This document shows positions 42,378 through 51,173 of a stretch of DNA of 64,000 bases, in pieces. The position numbers and the translations under genes were made by a program. Each line of letters opens with the position of its first letter. Positions within the stretch are counted from its first letter, which is position 1. Origin of the DNA: Roseateles amylovorans (lineage in GTDB: Bacteria > Pseudomonadota > Gammaproteobacteria > Burkholderiales > Burkholderiaceae_C); contig NZ_CP104562.2 of the NCBI RefSeq assembly GCF_025398155.2, positions 1,860,001-1,924,000 on the forward strand. The letters run 5' to 3'. Below the pieces are notes generated by a model. It searched no databases. It was not told where the DNA came from and worked only from the letters and a program-made list of their open reading frames with translations.

Positions 42378-44210
42378 TCAACGGGTGTCGGACTGGGGAT
42401 GTTCCGGTTCCTGCCAGGGCCGTCCCCCCTGGCCATCCGCCAGCGCGCGCCGCTCCTGCGCCAGCCGATCCTCCAACTGCTGGCGCCCTTGCTTGGACAT
42501 GGCGATCAGCGTGTCCAGATCGCCCCGGTGCGGACGCATCTGTTCCATCTGCTCGACGCTGTGCCGACGGAAACGCCACGCCAGCTGGCGCGCCGCATGC
42601 GGCGTCCAGCCGATCTTCTCCATCACGCTGCGGGCGCTCATCAGCGCGGAGTCCAGCGTCTCGCGCTCGATCAAGCTCACGCCCAGGTCCCGCAGCGCGT
42701 AGTAATGCTGCACATTGCGGGCGCGGGCGACGAGCGTCAGATGGGGGAAATGCTGCCGGGCGATCTCGGCGATCTTGAGGCTGTGGTTCACATCGTCCAC
42801 CGCGATGACCAGCACATGGGCGGTGTCGGCACCGGCGATGCGCAGCAGCTCCAGCCGCGTGGCATCGCCCCAGAACACCCGCCAGCCGAAGCGACGCAGC
42901 GATTCCACCGTGTCCGCGTCATGGTCCAGCACCGTGGCCGAGACGCCGCTGGCGTTCAGCATCCGGCCGATGATCTGACCGTAGCGGCCGAAGCCCGCAA
43001 TGATCACCGGCGAGTCCTGCTGCTCGTTCAACGCATGCGGCGAGCTGCGGGTCTCCTTGCCGGCGCGCCGCTGTGCCCAGGCCAGCAGGGCCGGCGTCAG
43101 GGCCAGCGACAGCGCCACCGCCGCCACCAGCACCGAGCGCTGCGCCGCATCCAGCAGCGTGGCCTGCTCGGCCAATTGGAAGACGACGAAGCCGAATTCC
43201 CCGCCCTGCGCCAGCAGGATCACGAAGACCGGCCGTTCCATCCGGGGCAGGTCCATCCATCGGGACAGCATCCACAGCACCAGTCCCTTGCAGATCCACA
43301 GCGCGGCCAGCAAGCCCAGCACCGCCATGGGACGCTGCCAGATCACAGCCAGATCCAGGCCCATGCCGACGGCGATGAAGAACATGCCCAGCAGCAGGCC
43401 CTTGAACGGCTCCAGGTCGGCCTCCAGCGCACGGCGATATTCGCTTTCGGCGAGCAGCACCCCGGCGGCAAAGGCGCCCAGCGCCATCGACAGGCCCACC
43501 TTCTGCATCAACATCGCGGTGCTCAGCACCAGCAGCAGCGAAGCGGCGGTGAAAATCTCCGGCGTGCCGCTGCGGGCGATCCACCGCAGCAGGGGGCGCA
43601 TCAGCAGCCGCCCGCCCAGCACGATCGCCACCAGCGCGCCCAGCGCCAGCCAGAGCTTCGCGCTGGACTGACCTGCTGCGGGGCGTCCTTGCGAGGCCAG
43701 CAGCGGCACCAGCGCCAGCACCGGGATGGCGGCGATGTCCTGCAGCAGCGCCACGCTGATGACGCTCTGGCCGGCGCGGGTGCCGCCCAGGTTTTTCTCA
43801 TTCAAGGTCGACAGCGCCACGGCGGTGGACGACATGGCAAGGCCCAACGCCGCGATCACCGCGGCGTGCCAGTCGGCGTCCAGCCAGAAGGCCGGCGCCA
43901 GCAGCAGGGCCGCACAGCCCAGCATCTGGGCCGATCCCCAGCCGAAGATCGGGCGGCGCATCGCCCACAGTCGCTTGGGCTCCAGCTCCAGTCCGACCAG
44001 GAACATCATCAGCACCACGCCGAACTCGCCAATCTCCAGCACGGTGGCCGGATGACTGATCAGTCCCAGCACCTGCGGTCCCAGCAGGACGCCGGCGACC
44101 AGATAGCCCAGGATCGCGCCCAGCTTCAACCCACGCGCCAGGGGCACGGCCAGCACGGCGGCGGCCAGCAGCACCAGGGGCGTCATCAACCAATTGCCAT
44201 GCGCTTCCAT
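42378..44210 (-). CDS. Glutathione-gated-type K+/H+ antiporter (KefB/KefC family, CPA2)
   Basis: 610 residues. ATG 44210 overlaps the preceding stop by one base (TGATG), which identifies it as the coupled start. Twelve to thirteen membrane segments make up the CPA2 domain (ILGYLVAGVLLGPQVLGLI, FGVVLMMFLVGLELEPKRLW, ALGAFAAGVLLAESEYR). An RCK/TrkA-N domain follows (about 400-515, VIIAGFGRYGQIIGRML), and then a charged tail. It should exchange K+ for H+ in the inner membrane, gated by ligand binding at RCK. The upstream quinone-reductase-like protein matches the KefF/KefG ancillary subunit. Whether glutathione gates it is not shown by the sequence. Confidence 0.92.
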   Translation of the reverse strand: MEAHGNWLMTPLVLLAAAVLAVPLARGLKLGAILGYLVAGVLLGPQVLGLISHPATVLEIGEFGVVLMMFLVGLELEPKRLWAMRRPIFGWGSAQMLGCAALLLAPAFWLDADWHAAVIAALGLAMSSTAVALSTLNEKNLGGTRAGQSVISVALLQDIAAIPVLALVPLLASQGRPAAGQSSAKLWLALGALVAIVLGGRLLMRPLLRWIARSGTPEIFTAASLLLVLSTAMLMQKVGLSMALGAFAAGVLLAESEYRRALEADLEPFKGLLLGMFFIAVGMGLDLAVIWQRPMAVLGLLAALWICKGLVLWMLSRWMDLPRMERPVFVILLAQGGEFGFVVFQLAEQATLLDAAQRSVLVAAVALSLALTPALLAWAQRRAGKETRSSPHALNEQQDSPVIIAGFGRYGQIIGRMLNASGVSATVLDHDADTVESLRRFGWRVFWGDATRLELLRIAGADTAHVLVIAVDDVNHSLKIAEIARQHFPHLTLVARARNVQHYYALRDLGVSLIERETLDSALMSARSVMEKIGWTPHAARQLAWRFRRHSVEQMEQMRPHRGDLDTLIAMSKQGRQQLEDRLAQERRALADGQGGRPWQEPEHPQSDTR

Positions 44211-45025
44211 CAGACCGGCACTCCTTCCTGACTGGCGGGGCGGTCCTCGTTGGGGACTTCCTCCTGGGCGGGCTCGGGCTGCATCTCGCACCACTGCGGC
44301 AGTTCTCGCAGGCCCTCGACGAAGCGCTGCGCATGGGCGCGGATCTCCGCCTCATTGGCGCGCTGCGCGCCGTGCACCATCAGTGGCGGCAGGAAGCGCA
44401 TGCCGCACAGGGCAGCGGTCTGGGCGTAGGGGAGCAGGAAGTCGTCGACCGGATGGCGGTTGTAGCCCTCGGCGCTGTAGGAATGGGCGCTGCCGCCGGT
44501 CGACATGACCAGCCACAGGTCCTTGCCATGCAGCGCATGGCCTTCGCTGCCGTAGGCAAAGCCCACGCTCAGCACCTCGTCCACCCACAGCTTCATCAGC
44601 GCCGGCATGCCGTACCAATGCATCGGGTGCAGCCAGACCAGCAGCTCCGCGTCGCGCAAGGCTTCCTGTTCGGCGTGCACGTCGATCGAGTAGTCCGGAT
44701 AGAGCGCATACAGATCCCGCACCCGCACATTCGGCAGGCCGTGGACGGCGGACAGCATGGCGCGGGTTACATGGGAATGCGCCAGGTCGGGATGAGCCGC
44801 CAGGATCAGGATCGGTGCCTGGGCAGAAGGGCTGGGCCCCGAGGCGGGAGTCCCGGGCCCGCCAGCGGGTGCCAGCGGCGCACTGGCGCGGCCGCCAGGG
44901 GGCGAGGCGGTCGGGGCTGGCGAGTCGGGTTGGCGGGACGGTCCGGACTGGCTGGATCGGCCGGGCCGGCCCGGCTGGCCATGGGGCCCGGCGGCGGAGG
45001 AAAAGGGAGCGTCGGCGTCGGTCAT
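44210..45025 (-). CDS. KefF/KefG-like NAD(P)H:quinone oxidoreductase subunit
   Basis: 271 residues. Residues about 70-250 form a flavodoxin-like fold of the KefG/MdaB/NQO family: ILILAAHPDLAHSHVTRAML, RDLYALYPDYSIDV, LHPMHWYGMPALMKLWVDEV, STGGSAHSYSAEGYN. Such proteins bind FMN and activate Kef channels. The first 70 residues are a Pro/Ser/Gly/Ala-rich, probably disordered extension not found in KefF or KefG. The gene ends inside the kefC start codon, so coupling to the antiporter is clear. The disordered N-terminus may be real or the start may lie nearer the fold; no better ATG was found. Confidence 0.88.
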   Translation of the reverse strand: MTDADAPFSSAAGPHGQPGRPGRSSQSGPSRQPDSPAPTASPPGGRASAPLAPAGGPGTPASGPSPSAQAPILILAAHPDLAHSHVTRAMLSAVHGLPNVRVRDLYALYPDYSIDVHAEQEALRDAELLVWLHPMHWYGMPALMKLWVDEVLSVGFAYGSEGHALHGKDLWLVMSTGGSAHSYSAEGYNRHPVDDFLLPYAQTAALCGMRFLPPLMVHGAQRANEAEIRAHAQRFVEGLRELPQWCEMQPEPAQEEVPNEDRPASQEGVPV

Positions 45026-45163
45026 CGGCGGGGCAAGGCGGCGACATCAGGGTTGCCTGCGGCGCCGGGGCGCCGTCGGGGCATGTCGCGGTTGAACGTC
45101 ATGGGCCCGCAGTATGCGGTATCGCCTAACATCCCGACGCACCCATCGAGGCGAGGAGGCTCC

Positions 45164-45802
45164 ATGCCCGTCATCCTGGTCGCCAACCCCAAAGGCGGGG
45201 TTGGCAAGAGCACGCTGGCCAGCAACATCGCGGGATATCTCGCGCATCGCGGTCATGCGGTCATGCTGGGCGACATCGATCGCCAGCAGTCATCGGCCCG
45301 CTGGCTGGCCCAGCGGCCGGCCACGCTGCCGCTGGTCCGCGGCTGGGCGCTCGAATCCACCGAGCAGTTGCGCACCCCCAAGGAGGTGACGCATGCGGTG
45401 CTCGACACCCCCGCCGGCCTGCACGGCAAGAAGCTGGCGCAGGCGCTCAAGGTCGCGACCCGCGTGGTGGTGCCGCTGCAACCGAGCCTGTTTGACATCC
45501 AGGCGACATACGACTTCGTGCGCGAGCTGCAAGATGCGTGGTCGGATCGCGGAGCGACCGCACCCGCCGTCGGCCTGGTGGCCATGCGGGTGCGCGAGGG
45601 CACGCTGTCCCGGCAGCAACTGCAGCAGTTCATCGACCAGCTCGGCCTGCCGTTGCTGGCCGAGTTGCGTGACACGCAGAACTATGTGCAACTGGCCGCG
45701 CGCGGTCTGACGCTGTGGGACATCGCACCGGGCCGTGTGGCCCGTGATCTGGCGCAATGGCACGAGTTGTGTGCCTGGCTGGAGCGTCCCTCGATCCCTT
45801 GA
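45164..45802 (+). CDS. Orphan ParA-family ATPase
   Basis: 212 residues, ATG after GAGGAGG. The deviant Walker A motif NPKGGVGKST occupies residues 8-17, the signature DIDRQQSS follows, and Walker B is in AVLDTPAGLHG. It lacks the N-terminal DNA-binding domain of plasmid ParA, so it belongs to the short MinD/ParA group that positions cargo such as chemosensory clusters, carboxysomes or polar machines. No ParB-like partner is adjacent. Polar localisation of flagellar or chemotaxis parts is one guess given the region, but nothing in the sequence proves it. Confidence 0.88.
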   Translation: MPVILVANPKGGVGKSTLASNIAGYLAHRGHAVMLGDIDRQQSSARWLAQRPATLPLVRGWALESTEQLRTPKEVTHAVLDTPAGLHGKKLAQALKVATRVVVPLQPSLFDIQATYDFVRELQDAWSDRGATAPAVGLVAMRVREGTLSRQQLQQFIDQLGLPLLAELRDTQNYVQLAARGLTLWDIAPGRVARDLAQWHELCAWLERPSIP

Positions 45803-45848
45803 TTCGAGCGCGCAAACCGCCGGGCGCCTGAACCTCAGGAGCATCTGC

Positions 45849-46313
45849 ATGCGTGTGTTCGACAGACTGGATGAACTGGAAGCCCTGGTGGGGCAGGAGA
45901 TCGGCGTGTCCGACTGGATCGAGGTCGACCAGGCCCGGATCCAGGCCTTCGCCGAGGCCACCGAGGACCGGCAGTGGATCCATACCGATCCGTCACGCGC
46001 GGCCGCGGGGCCCTATGGCACCCCCATTGCGCACGGCTTCCTTACCCTCAGCCTGCTGCCGCGCTTCTACGAAACCGCCTTTCGGGTGGCCGACGTCCGG
46101 ATGGGCCTGAACTACGGCTTGAACCGGGTGCGCTTTCCGGCGCCGGTGCCGGTCGGCAGTCGGCTGCGCGGGCGCTTCGTCCTTCGGCAATTCGAGACCA
46201 TCGAGGGCGGCGCTCAACTGTGCATGGACGTCTCGGTCGAGCGCGAGGCCGCGGTGGAAACCGGCGGCAAGCCGGTCTGCGTGGCGGAGTCAATCACCCG
46301 TCAATACCGCTGA
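45849..46313 (+). CDS. MaoC-like (R)-specific enoyl-CoA hydratase
   Basis: 154 residues with a hot-dog fold. The hydratase 2 motif appears as FAEATEDRQWIHTDPSRAAAGPYGTPIAHGFLTLSLLP, with the catalytic Asp/His pair in the D-x4-H arrangement. The family hydrates trans-2-enoyl-CoA to (R)-3-hydroxyacyl-CoA, supplying polyhydroxyalkanoate synthesis or beta-oxidation. ATG 45849 has AGGAG seven bases upstream. It follows the ParA gene by 46 bases in the same direction, possibly co-transcribed, with no obvious functional link. Confidence 0.9.
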   Translation: MRVFDRLDELEALVGQEIGVSDWIEVDQARIQAFAEATEDRQWIHTDPSRAAAGPYGTPIAHGFLTLSLLPRFYETAFRVADVRMGLNYGLNRVRFPAPVPVGSRLRGRFVLRQFETIEGGAQLCMDVSVEREAAVETGGKPVCVAESITRQYR

Positions 46314-46514
46314 CCTCTCCACCCCAAGTCACCGAAACCTGCAACACGACGTCCAACCCGTAACAGGGCGAAACCTGATGGCTGATTTGGATCGATAAGC
46401 GAACATGTACGCCTGACGCATGCCACCGTAAGGGGGAGTGCCTGCGGGAAGGGGCGCGCCTATGATCGCGCCTTTCGAAGTCAAGCCGTTGAAACGGCGC
46501 ATGGAGACAACCGC

Positions 46515-47258
46515 GTGAGGGTTTTGCTGATCGATGACCATCCCCTGATCCTTGCCGCGTTGCAGACCGTGATCCAAGGTCTGGGCGAAGACGTCCAGGT
46601 GTTGGGCGCCGACAGCGCGGCACAGGCCAGGGAGACCTTGCAGGCACGCCAGGACTTTGATCTGGTGTTGCTGGACCTGAATTTGGGCGATGCCAGCGGT
46701 TTCGACGTGCTGGAGGAATTCCGCGCGCAATATCCGTCCTTGCCGGTGGTGGTGATCTCGGCGTCCGACCGGGCCAGCGACGTCATCCGGGCGATCGACC
46801 AGGGCGCAATGGGCTTCATTCCGAAGCGCACCAGCAACGACGTGCTGGCGCAGGCGCTGAAGCTGGTGATGTCGGGCGGGATCTATGTGCCGCCGATGTC
46901 GCTCGGCTCCGAGGTCCGAGACTCCGAACCCGCGCCGCTGGACGACGGCCCGTCGCCCAGCATGGCCGACAAGTTGCAGCAGGTGCATGCCCTGGCCAGC
47001 CAGGCCGGCTACCAGACCGCCACCGGGCTGGAGGGCCTGCAACTGACGCCGCGCCAGACCGATGTGCTGGCGCTGCTGCTGCAGGGCAAGCCGAACAAGA
47101 TCATTGCGCGTGAGCTCGGCGTTTCGGTGGAGACCATCAAGGACCACGTGGCCGCGGTGCTGAAGGCGCTGGGGGTGAGCTCCCGCACCCAGGCGGTGCT
47201 GGCGGTGGGGCAGATGGTCCAGCGTCAGCCCAACGCGGCCTTCACGACCTTCCGCTGA
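46515..47258 (+). CDS. NarL/LuxR-family response regulator
   Basis: 247 residues from GTG 46515, with GGAGA upstream. The receiver (1-120) has IDDHP and acceptor Asp54 in LVLLDLNLGD, and Lys in FIPKRTS. An acidic linker is followed by a LuxR-type helix-turn-helix (about 178-235; LTPRQTDVLALLLQGKPNKIIARELGVSVETIKDHVAAVLKALGV). It is a DNA-binding transcription factor with no kinase gene next to it, so its partner is elsewhere. The 200 bases before it show no clear promoter. Confidence 0.92.
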   Translation: MRVLLIDDHPLILAALQTVIQGLGEDVQVLGADSAAQARETLQARQDFDLVLLDLNLGDASGFDVLEEFRAQYPSLPVVVISASDRASDVIRAIDQGAMGFIPKRTSNDVLAQALKLVMSGGIYVPPMSLGSEVRDSEPAPLDDGPSPSMADKLQQVHALASQAGYQTATGLEGLQLTPRQTDVLALLLQGKPNKIIARELGVSVETIKDHVAAVLKALGVSSRTQAVLAVGQMVQRQPNAAFTTFR

Positions 47259-47462
47259 GCGATTCATAGCGGGGAAGGACTGCTCGGCGCCACGGCGCCG
47301 TGCGTCTGCGCGGGCCAGCTCGGATCTGTTCAGGCGTGCTCAGACCTCCTCGGACCTGCACATGTCTGTGCCGATCCTCTTCCGATCTGCAGTCGATCCA
47401 TTTCCGATGGGCCGGCGATCGATTTTTGATCGGCGCCCGCTCGGCCCCCGCTCGGTTCCCGA

Positions 47463-48338
47463 TCAGGTGGGCGAGTAGCCCAGCCGCACGTAGATGGGCG
47501 CGAAGGCTTCGGCCTGGGTGATCTCGATCAGCCGTTCGCGAGACAGCTCGAGCATCGCGATGAAGCTCACCACCAGCACCTGGGGGCCGCGATCGAGCTC
47601 GAACAGATCTTCGAACTCGACGAAGCGCTGGCCCTGCAACTTCCTGAGCAGATGGCTCATGTACTCGCGCACGGACAGCTGCTCGCGGGTGATCTTGTGA
47701 TGCTGATTGAGCTTGGCCCGACGCATCAGGTCGGCCCAGGCGGCGCGCAGGTCGTCCACATGCACCTCGGGTAGACGGGGTGCGAGCGATTGCTCGATGT
47801 GGATCTGGGCGCGCAGGAAGTCGCGGCCGAGCACCGGCAACTGGTCGAGCCGCAGGGCGGCCTGCTTCATCTGCTCATATTCCAGCAGCCGGCGGACCAG
47901 TTCGGCGCGGGGATCTTCGGGTTCTGCGCCGTCTTCCGACTTCTTGGGCGGAAGCAGCATCCGGGATTTGATCTCGATCAGCATGGCGGCCATCAGCAGG
48001 TACTCGCTGGCGAGTTCCAGGTTGTGGCGGCGGAGCTGTTCGACGTAGCTGAGGTACTGGCGGGTGACCTCGGCCAGCGGGATGTCGAGGATGTTGAAGT
48101 TCTGTTTGCGGATCAGGTAGAGCAGCAGGTCCAGCGGGCCTTGGAAGGCTTCGAGGAAGACTTCCAGGGCATCCGGCGGGATGTAGAGGTCCTGCGGCAT
48201 CGCGAACAGCGGCTCGCCGTACAGGCGGGCGACGGCCACGCCGTCGACGGTGTCGGGCGTGGACGAATCGCCGCCCTGGCTGGCCGGAGGGTCCGGCAAG
48301 GACAGGGCGGGATCGGGGAGATCGGTGGAATCGCTCAC
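47463..48338 (-). CDS. scpA: Segregation and condensation protein A
   Basis: 291 residues. The kleisin features are clear: FQGPLDLLLYLIRKQNFNILDIPLAEVTRQYLSYVEQL in the N-terminal SMC-neck-binding part, YLLMAAMLIEIKSRMLLP, and a C-terminal winged-helix region (VVSFIAMLELSRERLIEITQAEAFAPIYVRL). ScpA joins SMC and ScpB in the chromosome-condensing complex. The first 35 residues are an acidic, Pro-rich extension common in Burkholderiales. A DUF3460 gene lies just upstream in the same direction. Confidence 0.95.
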   Translation of the reverse strand: MSDSTDLPDPALSLPDPPASQGGDSSTPDTVDGVAVARLYGEPLFAMPQDLYIPPDALEVFLEAFQGPLDLLLYLIRKQNFNILDIPLAEVTRQYLSYVEQLRRHNLELASEYLLMAAMLIEIKSRMLLPPKKSEDGAEPEDPRAELVRRLLEYEQMKQAALRLDQLPVLGRDFLRAQIHIEQSLAPRLPEVHVDDLRAAWADLMRRAKLNQHHKITREQLSVREYMSHLLRKLQGQRFVEFEDLFELDRGPQVLVVSFIAMLELSRERLIEITQAEAFAPIYVRLGYSPT

Positions 48339-48387
48339 CAGGCGTGCGGGGAGGGGCGGGCCGGAGGGGGCAGCTCCGGGCCGGCGC

Positions 48388-48591
48388 TTAGTCCGACTTG
48401 GTCTGGTAGACGTAGGGCTGTTGCTCCACGCGTGACGCGCGATAGTTGGCCTGGTCTTCGCGGTTCAGTTCGCGATCCCACAGCAGGCCGCGGCCGGCGC
48501 GCTGTTCAGCTTCGAGCGTCGGCTTCTTGGCCTTCAGCTCGTCGATGAAGTTGGTGATTTCGGACTTGTAGGGCTTCCAGAACAGCGGCAT
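48388..48591 (-). CDS. DUF3460 family small protein
   Basis: 67 residues. PLFWKPYKSEITNFIDELKAKKPTLEAEQRAGRGLLWD and the end VEQQPYVYQTKSD match DUF3460, a short, charged family confined to betaproteobacteria and regularly found beside scpA or metG. The function is unknown. It is probably co-transcribed with scpA, 49 bases downstream. A TAGAAT hexamer about 35 bases before the ATG could be its -10 element. Confidence 0.88.
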   Translation of the reverse strand: MPLFWKPYKSEITNFIDELKAKKPTLEAEQRAGRGLLWDRELNREDQANYRASRVEQQPYVYQTKSD

Positions 48592-48743
48592 GGCGAAATC
48601 GTCTAGGAGGAAATTAGAAAGCGATTCTAGTGGCCCGCTTCATTGCGCGGGCATCGTGATCCGTCAGCGTCGCCGGCCGACCCTACCCGCAGAGCCCGAG
48701 CGTCGGCATTTCCAGCCCGCTCGGCGCACTCCCAAGGCGTCAG

Positions 48744-48778
48744 CAGCGAACAGCGAACAGCGAACAGTGAATAGCGAG
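48744..48778. repeat. Heptanucleotide tandem array, five copies
   Basis: Units CAGCGAA (three), CAGTGAA and TAGCGAG run without gaps. It is non-coding, in the spacer between DUF3460 and metG. Confidence 0.85.
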
Positions 48779-48808
48779 GCAGCGTACCCACCCCACCACC
48801 CCAGCCCA

Positions 48809-49041
48809 GCAGAGCCCGTGCCCTGGCTTTGCCAGGTCACTGGGCTCGCCCCCTGAGGGGGCCGGCGTTAGCCGGTAGGGGGGGCCATCCATCCACCAGG
48901 TCACTGGGCTCGCCCCCTGAGGAGGCCGGCGTCGCCGGTCTGGGGGGAGCCCATCCACCAGCAGAGCCCGTGCCCTGGCTCCGCCAGGTCACCGGGCTCG
49001 CCCCCTGAGGGGGCCGGCGTCAGCCGGTAGGGGGGGAGCCC
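48809..49041. repeat. Structured GC-rich repeat, CCCCCTGAGGGGG family (three copies)
   Basis: Copies span about 48809-48887, 48898-48951 and 48961-49041. Each has a GGGCTCG lead, a CCCCC/GGGGG hairpin, a CCGGC/GCCGG hairpin with a GTTA, GTCA or GTC loop, and a G-run tail. The middle copy is eroded (GAGGAGG). Compared with the copy at 23235, the middle stem changes from CGCGC/GCGCG to CCGGC/GCCGG, with both sides changed together. Confidence 0.85.
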
Positions 49042-49042
49042 T

Positions 49043-51088
49043 TCACCCAATCCGCATGCCGGGCTGGGCGCCGGGGAAGGGCTCGAGCACGTAGATGCCG
49101 GGGTTGGCTTTCTGGTCCGCATGGCTGGCGGCCAGCACCATGCCTTCGGACACGCCGAACTTCATCTTGCGCGGTGCCAGGTTGGCCACCATCACCGTCA
49201 GCTTGCCTTCGAGCTGCTCGGGCTGATAGGCGCTCCGGATGCCGCTGAACACATTGCGCAGCCGGCCCTCGCCGACATCCAACGTCAGACGCAGCAGCTT
49301 GTCCGAGCCCTCGACCAGCTCCGCCTTCACGATCTTGGCCACCCGCAGGTCCACCTTCGCGAAGTCGTCGATCTTGATCTCCGGAGCCAGCTCCTCGCCG
49401 CCGGGAATCACCTTGGGCGGCGCGGGCGGCTCGAACAGGGCTTCGAGCAACTTCGGATCCACACGCTGCATCAGATGCTGATAGCCGCCGATGCGGTGGC
49501 CGCCCAGCGAGCGGTCCGCATCATCGAAGTCCATCGGCGCGACCTGCAGGAAGGACTCGACGCTGCCCACCAGCGCGGGCAGCACCGGCTTCAGATAGAT
49601 CGACAGCACCCGGAAGGCCTCGATGCACACGGTGCAGACGTCCTGCAGCACCTGATCCTGGCCGGCCTGCTTGGCAATGTCCCAAGGCTTGTTCTGGTCC
49701 ACATATTCGTTGACCCGATCGGCCAGCAGCATGATCTCGCGCAGCGCCTTGCCGAACTCGCGGGTCTCGTACAGCTCCAGGATCGTCGCCTTGTGCGCGC
49801 GCAGACCGTCCAGCAGCACCCGGCCCTCGACGCCCACATCGGCAGACAGCTGTCCGTCGAAGCGCTTGGTCAGGAAGCCGGCCGCCCGGCTGGCGATGTT
49901 GATGTACTTGCCGACCAGGTCCGAGTTGACGCGGGCGACGAAGTCTTCCGGATTGAAGTCGACGTCCTCGACCTTGCTGTTGAGCTTGGCGGCGAGGTAG
50001 TAACGCAGCCATTCCGGGTTCATGCCCAGCGACAGGTACTTCAGCGGATCCAGCCCGGTGCCGCGGCTCTTGCTCATCTTCTCGCCGCCGTTGACGGTCA
50101 GGAAGCCATGCACGAACACATGGTTGGGCGTCTTGCGGCCGCTGAAGTGCAGCATCGCCGGCCAGAACAGCGTGTGGAAGTAGGTGATGTCCTTGCCGAT
50201 GAAGTGCACCTGCTCGGCCGCCGGATCCTTGAAGAACGCGTCGAAGTCACGGCCGGTCTTGCCGAAGTAGTTCTTCAGCGACGCCAGATAGCCGATGGGC
50301 GCGTCCAACCAGACATAGAAGTACTTGCCCGGCGCGTCCGGGATCTCGATGCCGAAGTAGGGGGCATCGCGGCTGATGTCCCAGTCGCCCAGGCCGCCGT
50401 TGCCGTCATCGTCCTTGGTGAACCATTCCTTGATCTTGTTGAGCACTTCCTGCTGCAGCCGGCCCGGGGTCTGGGTCCATTGCTCCAGGAACTCGACGCA
50501 GCGCGGATCGGACAGCTTGAAGAAGTAGTGCTCGGAGCTCTTCAGCACCGGCGTGGCGCCGGTCAGCACCGAGAACGGATGCTTGAGCTCGGTGGGTGTG
50601 TAGACCGCACCGCAGACCTCGCAGGAATCGCCGTACTGGTCCTTCGCGCCGCACTTGGGGCATTCGCCCTTGATGAAGCGGTCGGGCAGGAACATCGACT
50701 TCTGCGGGTCGAAGAACTGTTCGATCGTCTTGACCGAGATCAGCTCATTCGCTCGCAGCGACTTGTAGATCTCCTTGGACAGCTCGTGGTTCTCGGCGCC
50801 GTCGGTCGAGTGCCAGTTGTCGAAGCTGATGTGGAAACCATCCAGGTACTGCTTGCGGCCGGCGGCGATGTCCGCCACGAACTGTTGCGGTGTCTTGCCG
50901 GCCTTTTCCGCGGCGATCATGATCGGCGCGCCATGGGCGTCGTCGGCGCAGACGAAGTGCACCTCGTTGCCCAACATGCGCTGGAAGCGCACCCAGATGT
51001 CGGCCTGGGTGTACTCCATGATGTGGCCAATGTGGAAATTCGCATTGGCGTAGGGCAGGGCGGTGGTGACGAAGAGCTTGCGTGTCAT
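49043..51088 (-). CDS. metG: Methionyl-tRNA synthetase
   Basis: 681 residues. The class I motifs are present: NFHIGH (HIGH) near residue 17 and GEKMSKSRG (KMSKS) in the catalytic core, with the zinc-binding knuckle CPKCGAKDQYGDSCEVCG (about 145-162). The C-terminal tRNA-binding domain (about 570-681; KVDLRVAKIVKAELVEGSDKLL, PRKMKFGVSEGMVLAAS) supports dimerisation. It charges tRNA-Met with methionine in the cytoplasm. The stop codon abuts a structured repeat that may serve as its 3' hairpin. Confidence 0.97.
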   Translation of the reverse strand: MTRKLFVTTALPYANANFHIGHIMEYTQADIWVRFQRMLGNEVHFVCADDAHGAPIMIAAEKAGKTPQQFVADIAAGRKQYLDGFHISFDNWHSTDGAENHELSKEIYKSLRANELISVKTIEQFFDPQKSMFLPDRFIKGECPKCGAKDQYGDSCEVCGAVYTPTELKHPFSVLTGATPVLKSSEHYFFKLSDPRCVEFLEQWTQTPGRLQQEVLNKIKEWFTKDDDGNGGLGDWDISRDAPYFGIEIPDAPGKYFYVWLDAPIGYLASLKNYFGKTGRDFDAFFKDPAAEQVHFIGKDITYFHTLFWPAMLHFSGRKTPNHVFVHGFLTVNGGEKMSKSRGTGLDPLKYLSLGMNPEWLRYYLAAKLNSKVEDVDFNPEDFVARVNSDLVGKYINIASRAAGFLTKRFDGQLSADVGVEGRVLLDGLRAHKATILELYETREFGKALREIMLLADRVNEYVDQNKPWDIAKQAGQDQVLQDVCTVCIEAFRVLSIYLKPVLPALVGSVESFLQVAPMDFDDADRSLGGHRIGGYQHLMQRVDPKLLEALFEPPAPPKVIPGGEELAPEIKIDDFAKVDLRVAKIVKAELVEGSDKLLRLTLDVGEGRLRNVFSGIRSAYQPEQLEGKLTVMVANLAPRKMKFGVSEGMVLAASHADQKANPGIYVLEPFPGAQPGMRIG

Positions 51089-51173
51089 GGCGCGGAGTGG
51101 GCGTGCGGGGAGAGCGCGGCGCGCGGACTCGGTGAACGGCCGGCGCTTGCGGAAGAACCGAGGATTTTAGGCG

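Larger units (their letters stand above)
48592..49042. other. Gene-free stretch made of repeats
   Basis: No gene. It holds the promoter side of the DUF3460 gene, a heptanucleotide array (48744-48778) and three copies of the structured CCCCCTGAGGGGG repeat (48809-49041) that reach the metG stop codon. Confidence 0.7.

Noticed and set aside
48740..49122. Short frames within the structured GC-rich repeats near metG
   Set aside because: Repeat-derived sequence, with no start signals and stem-loop-driven composition.
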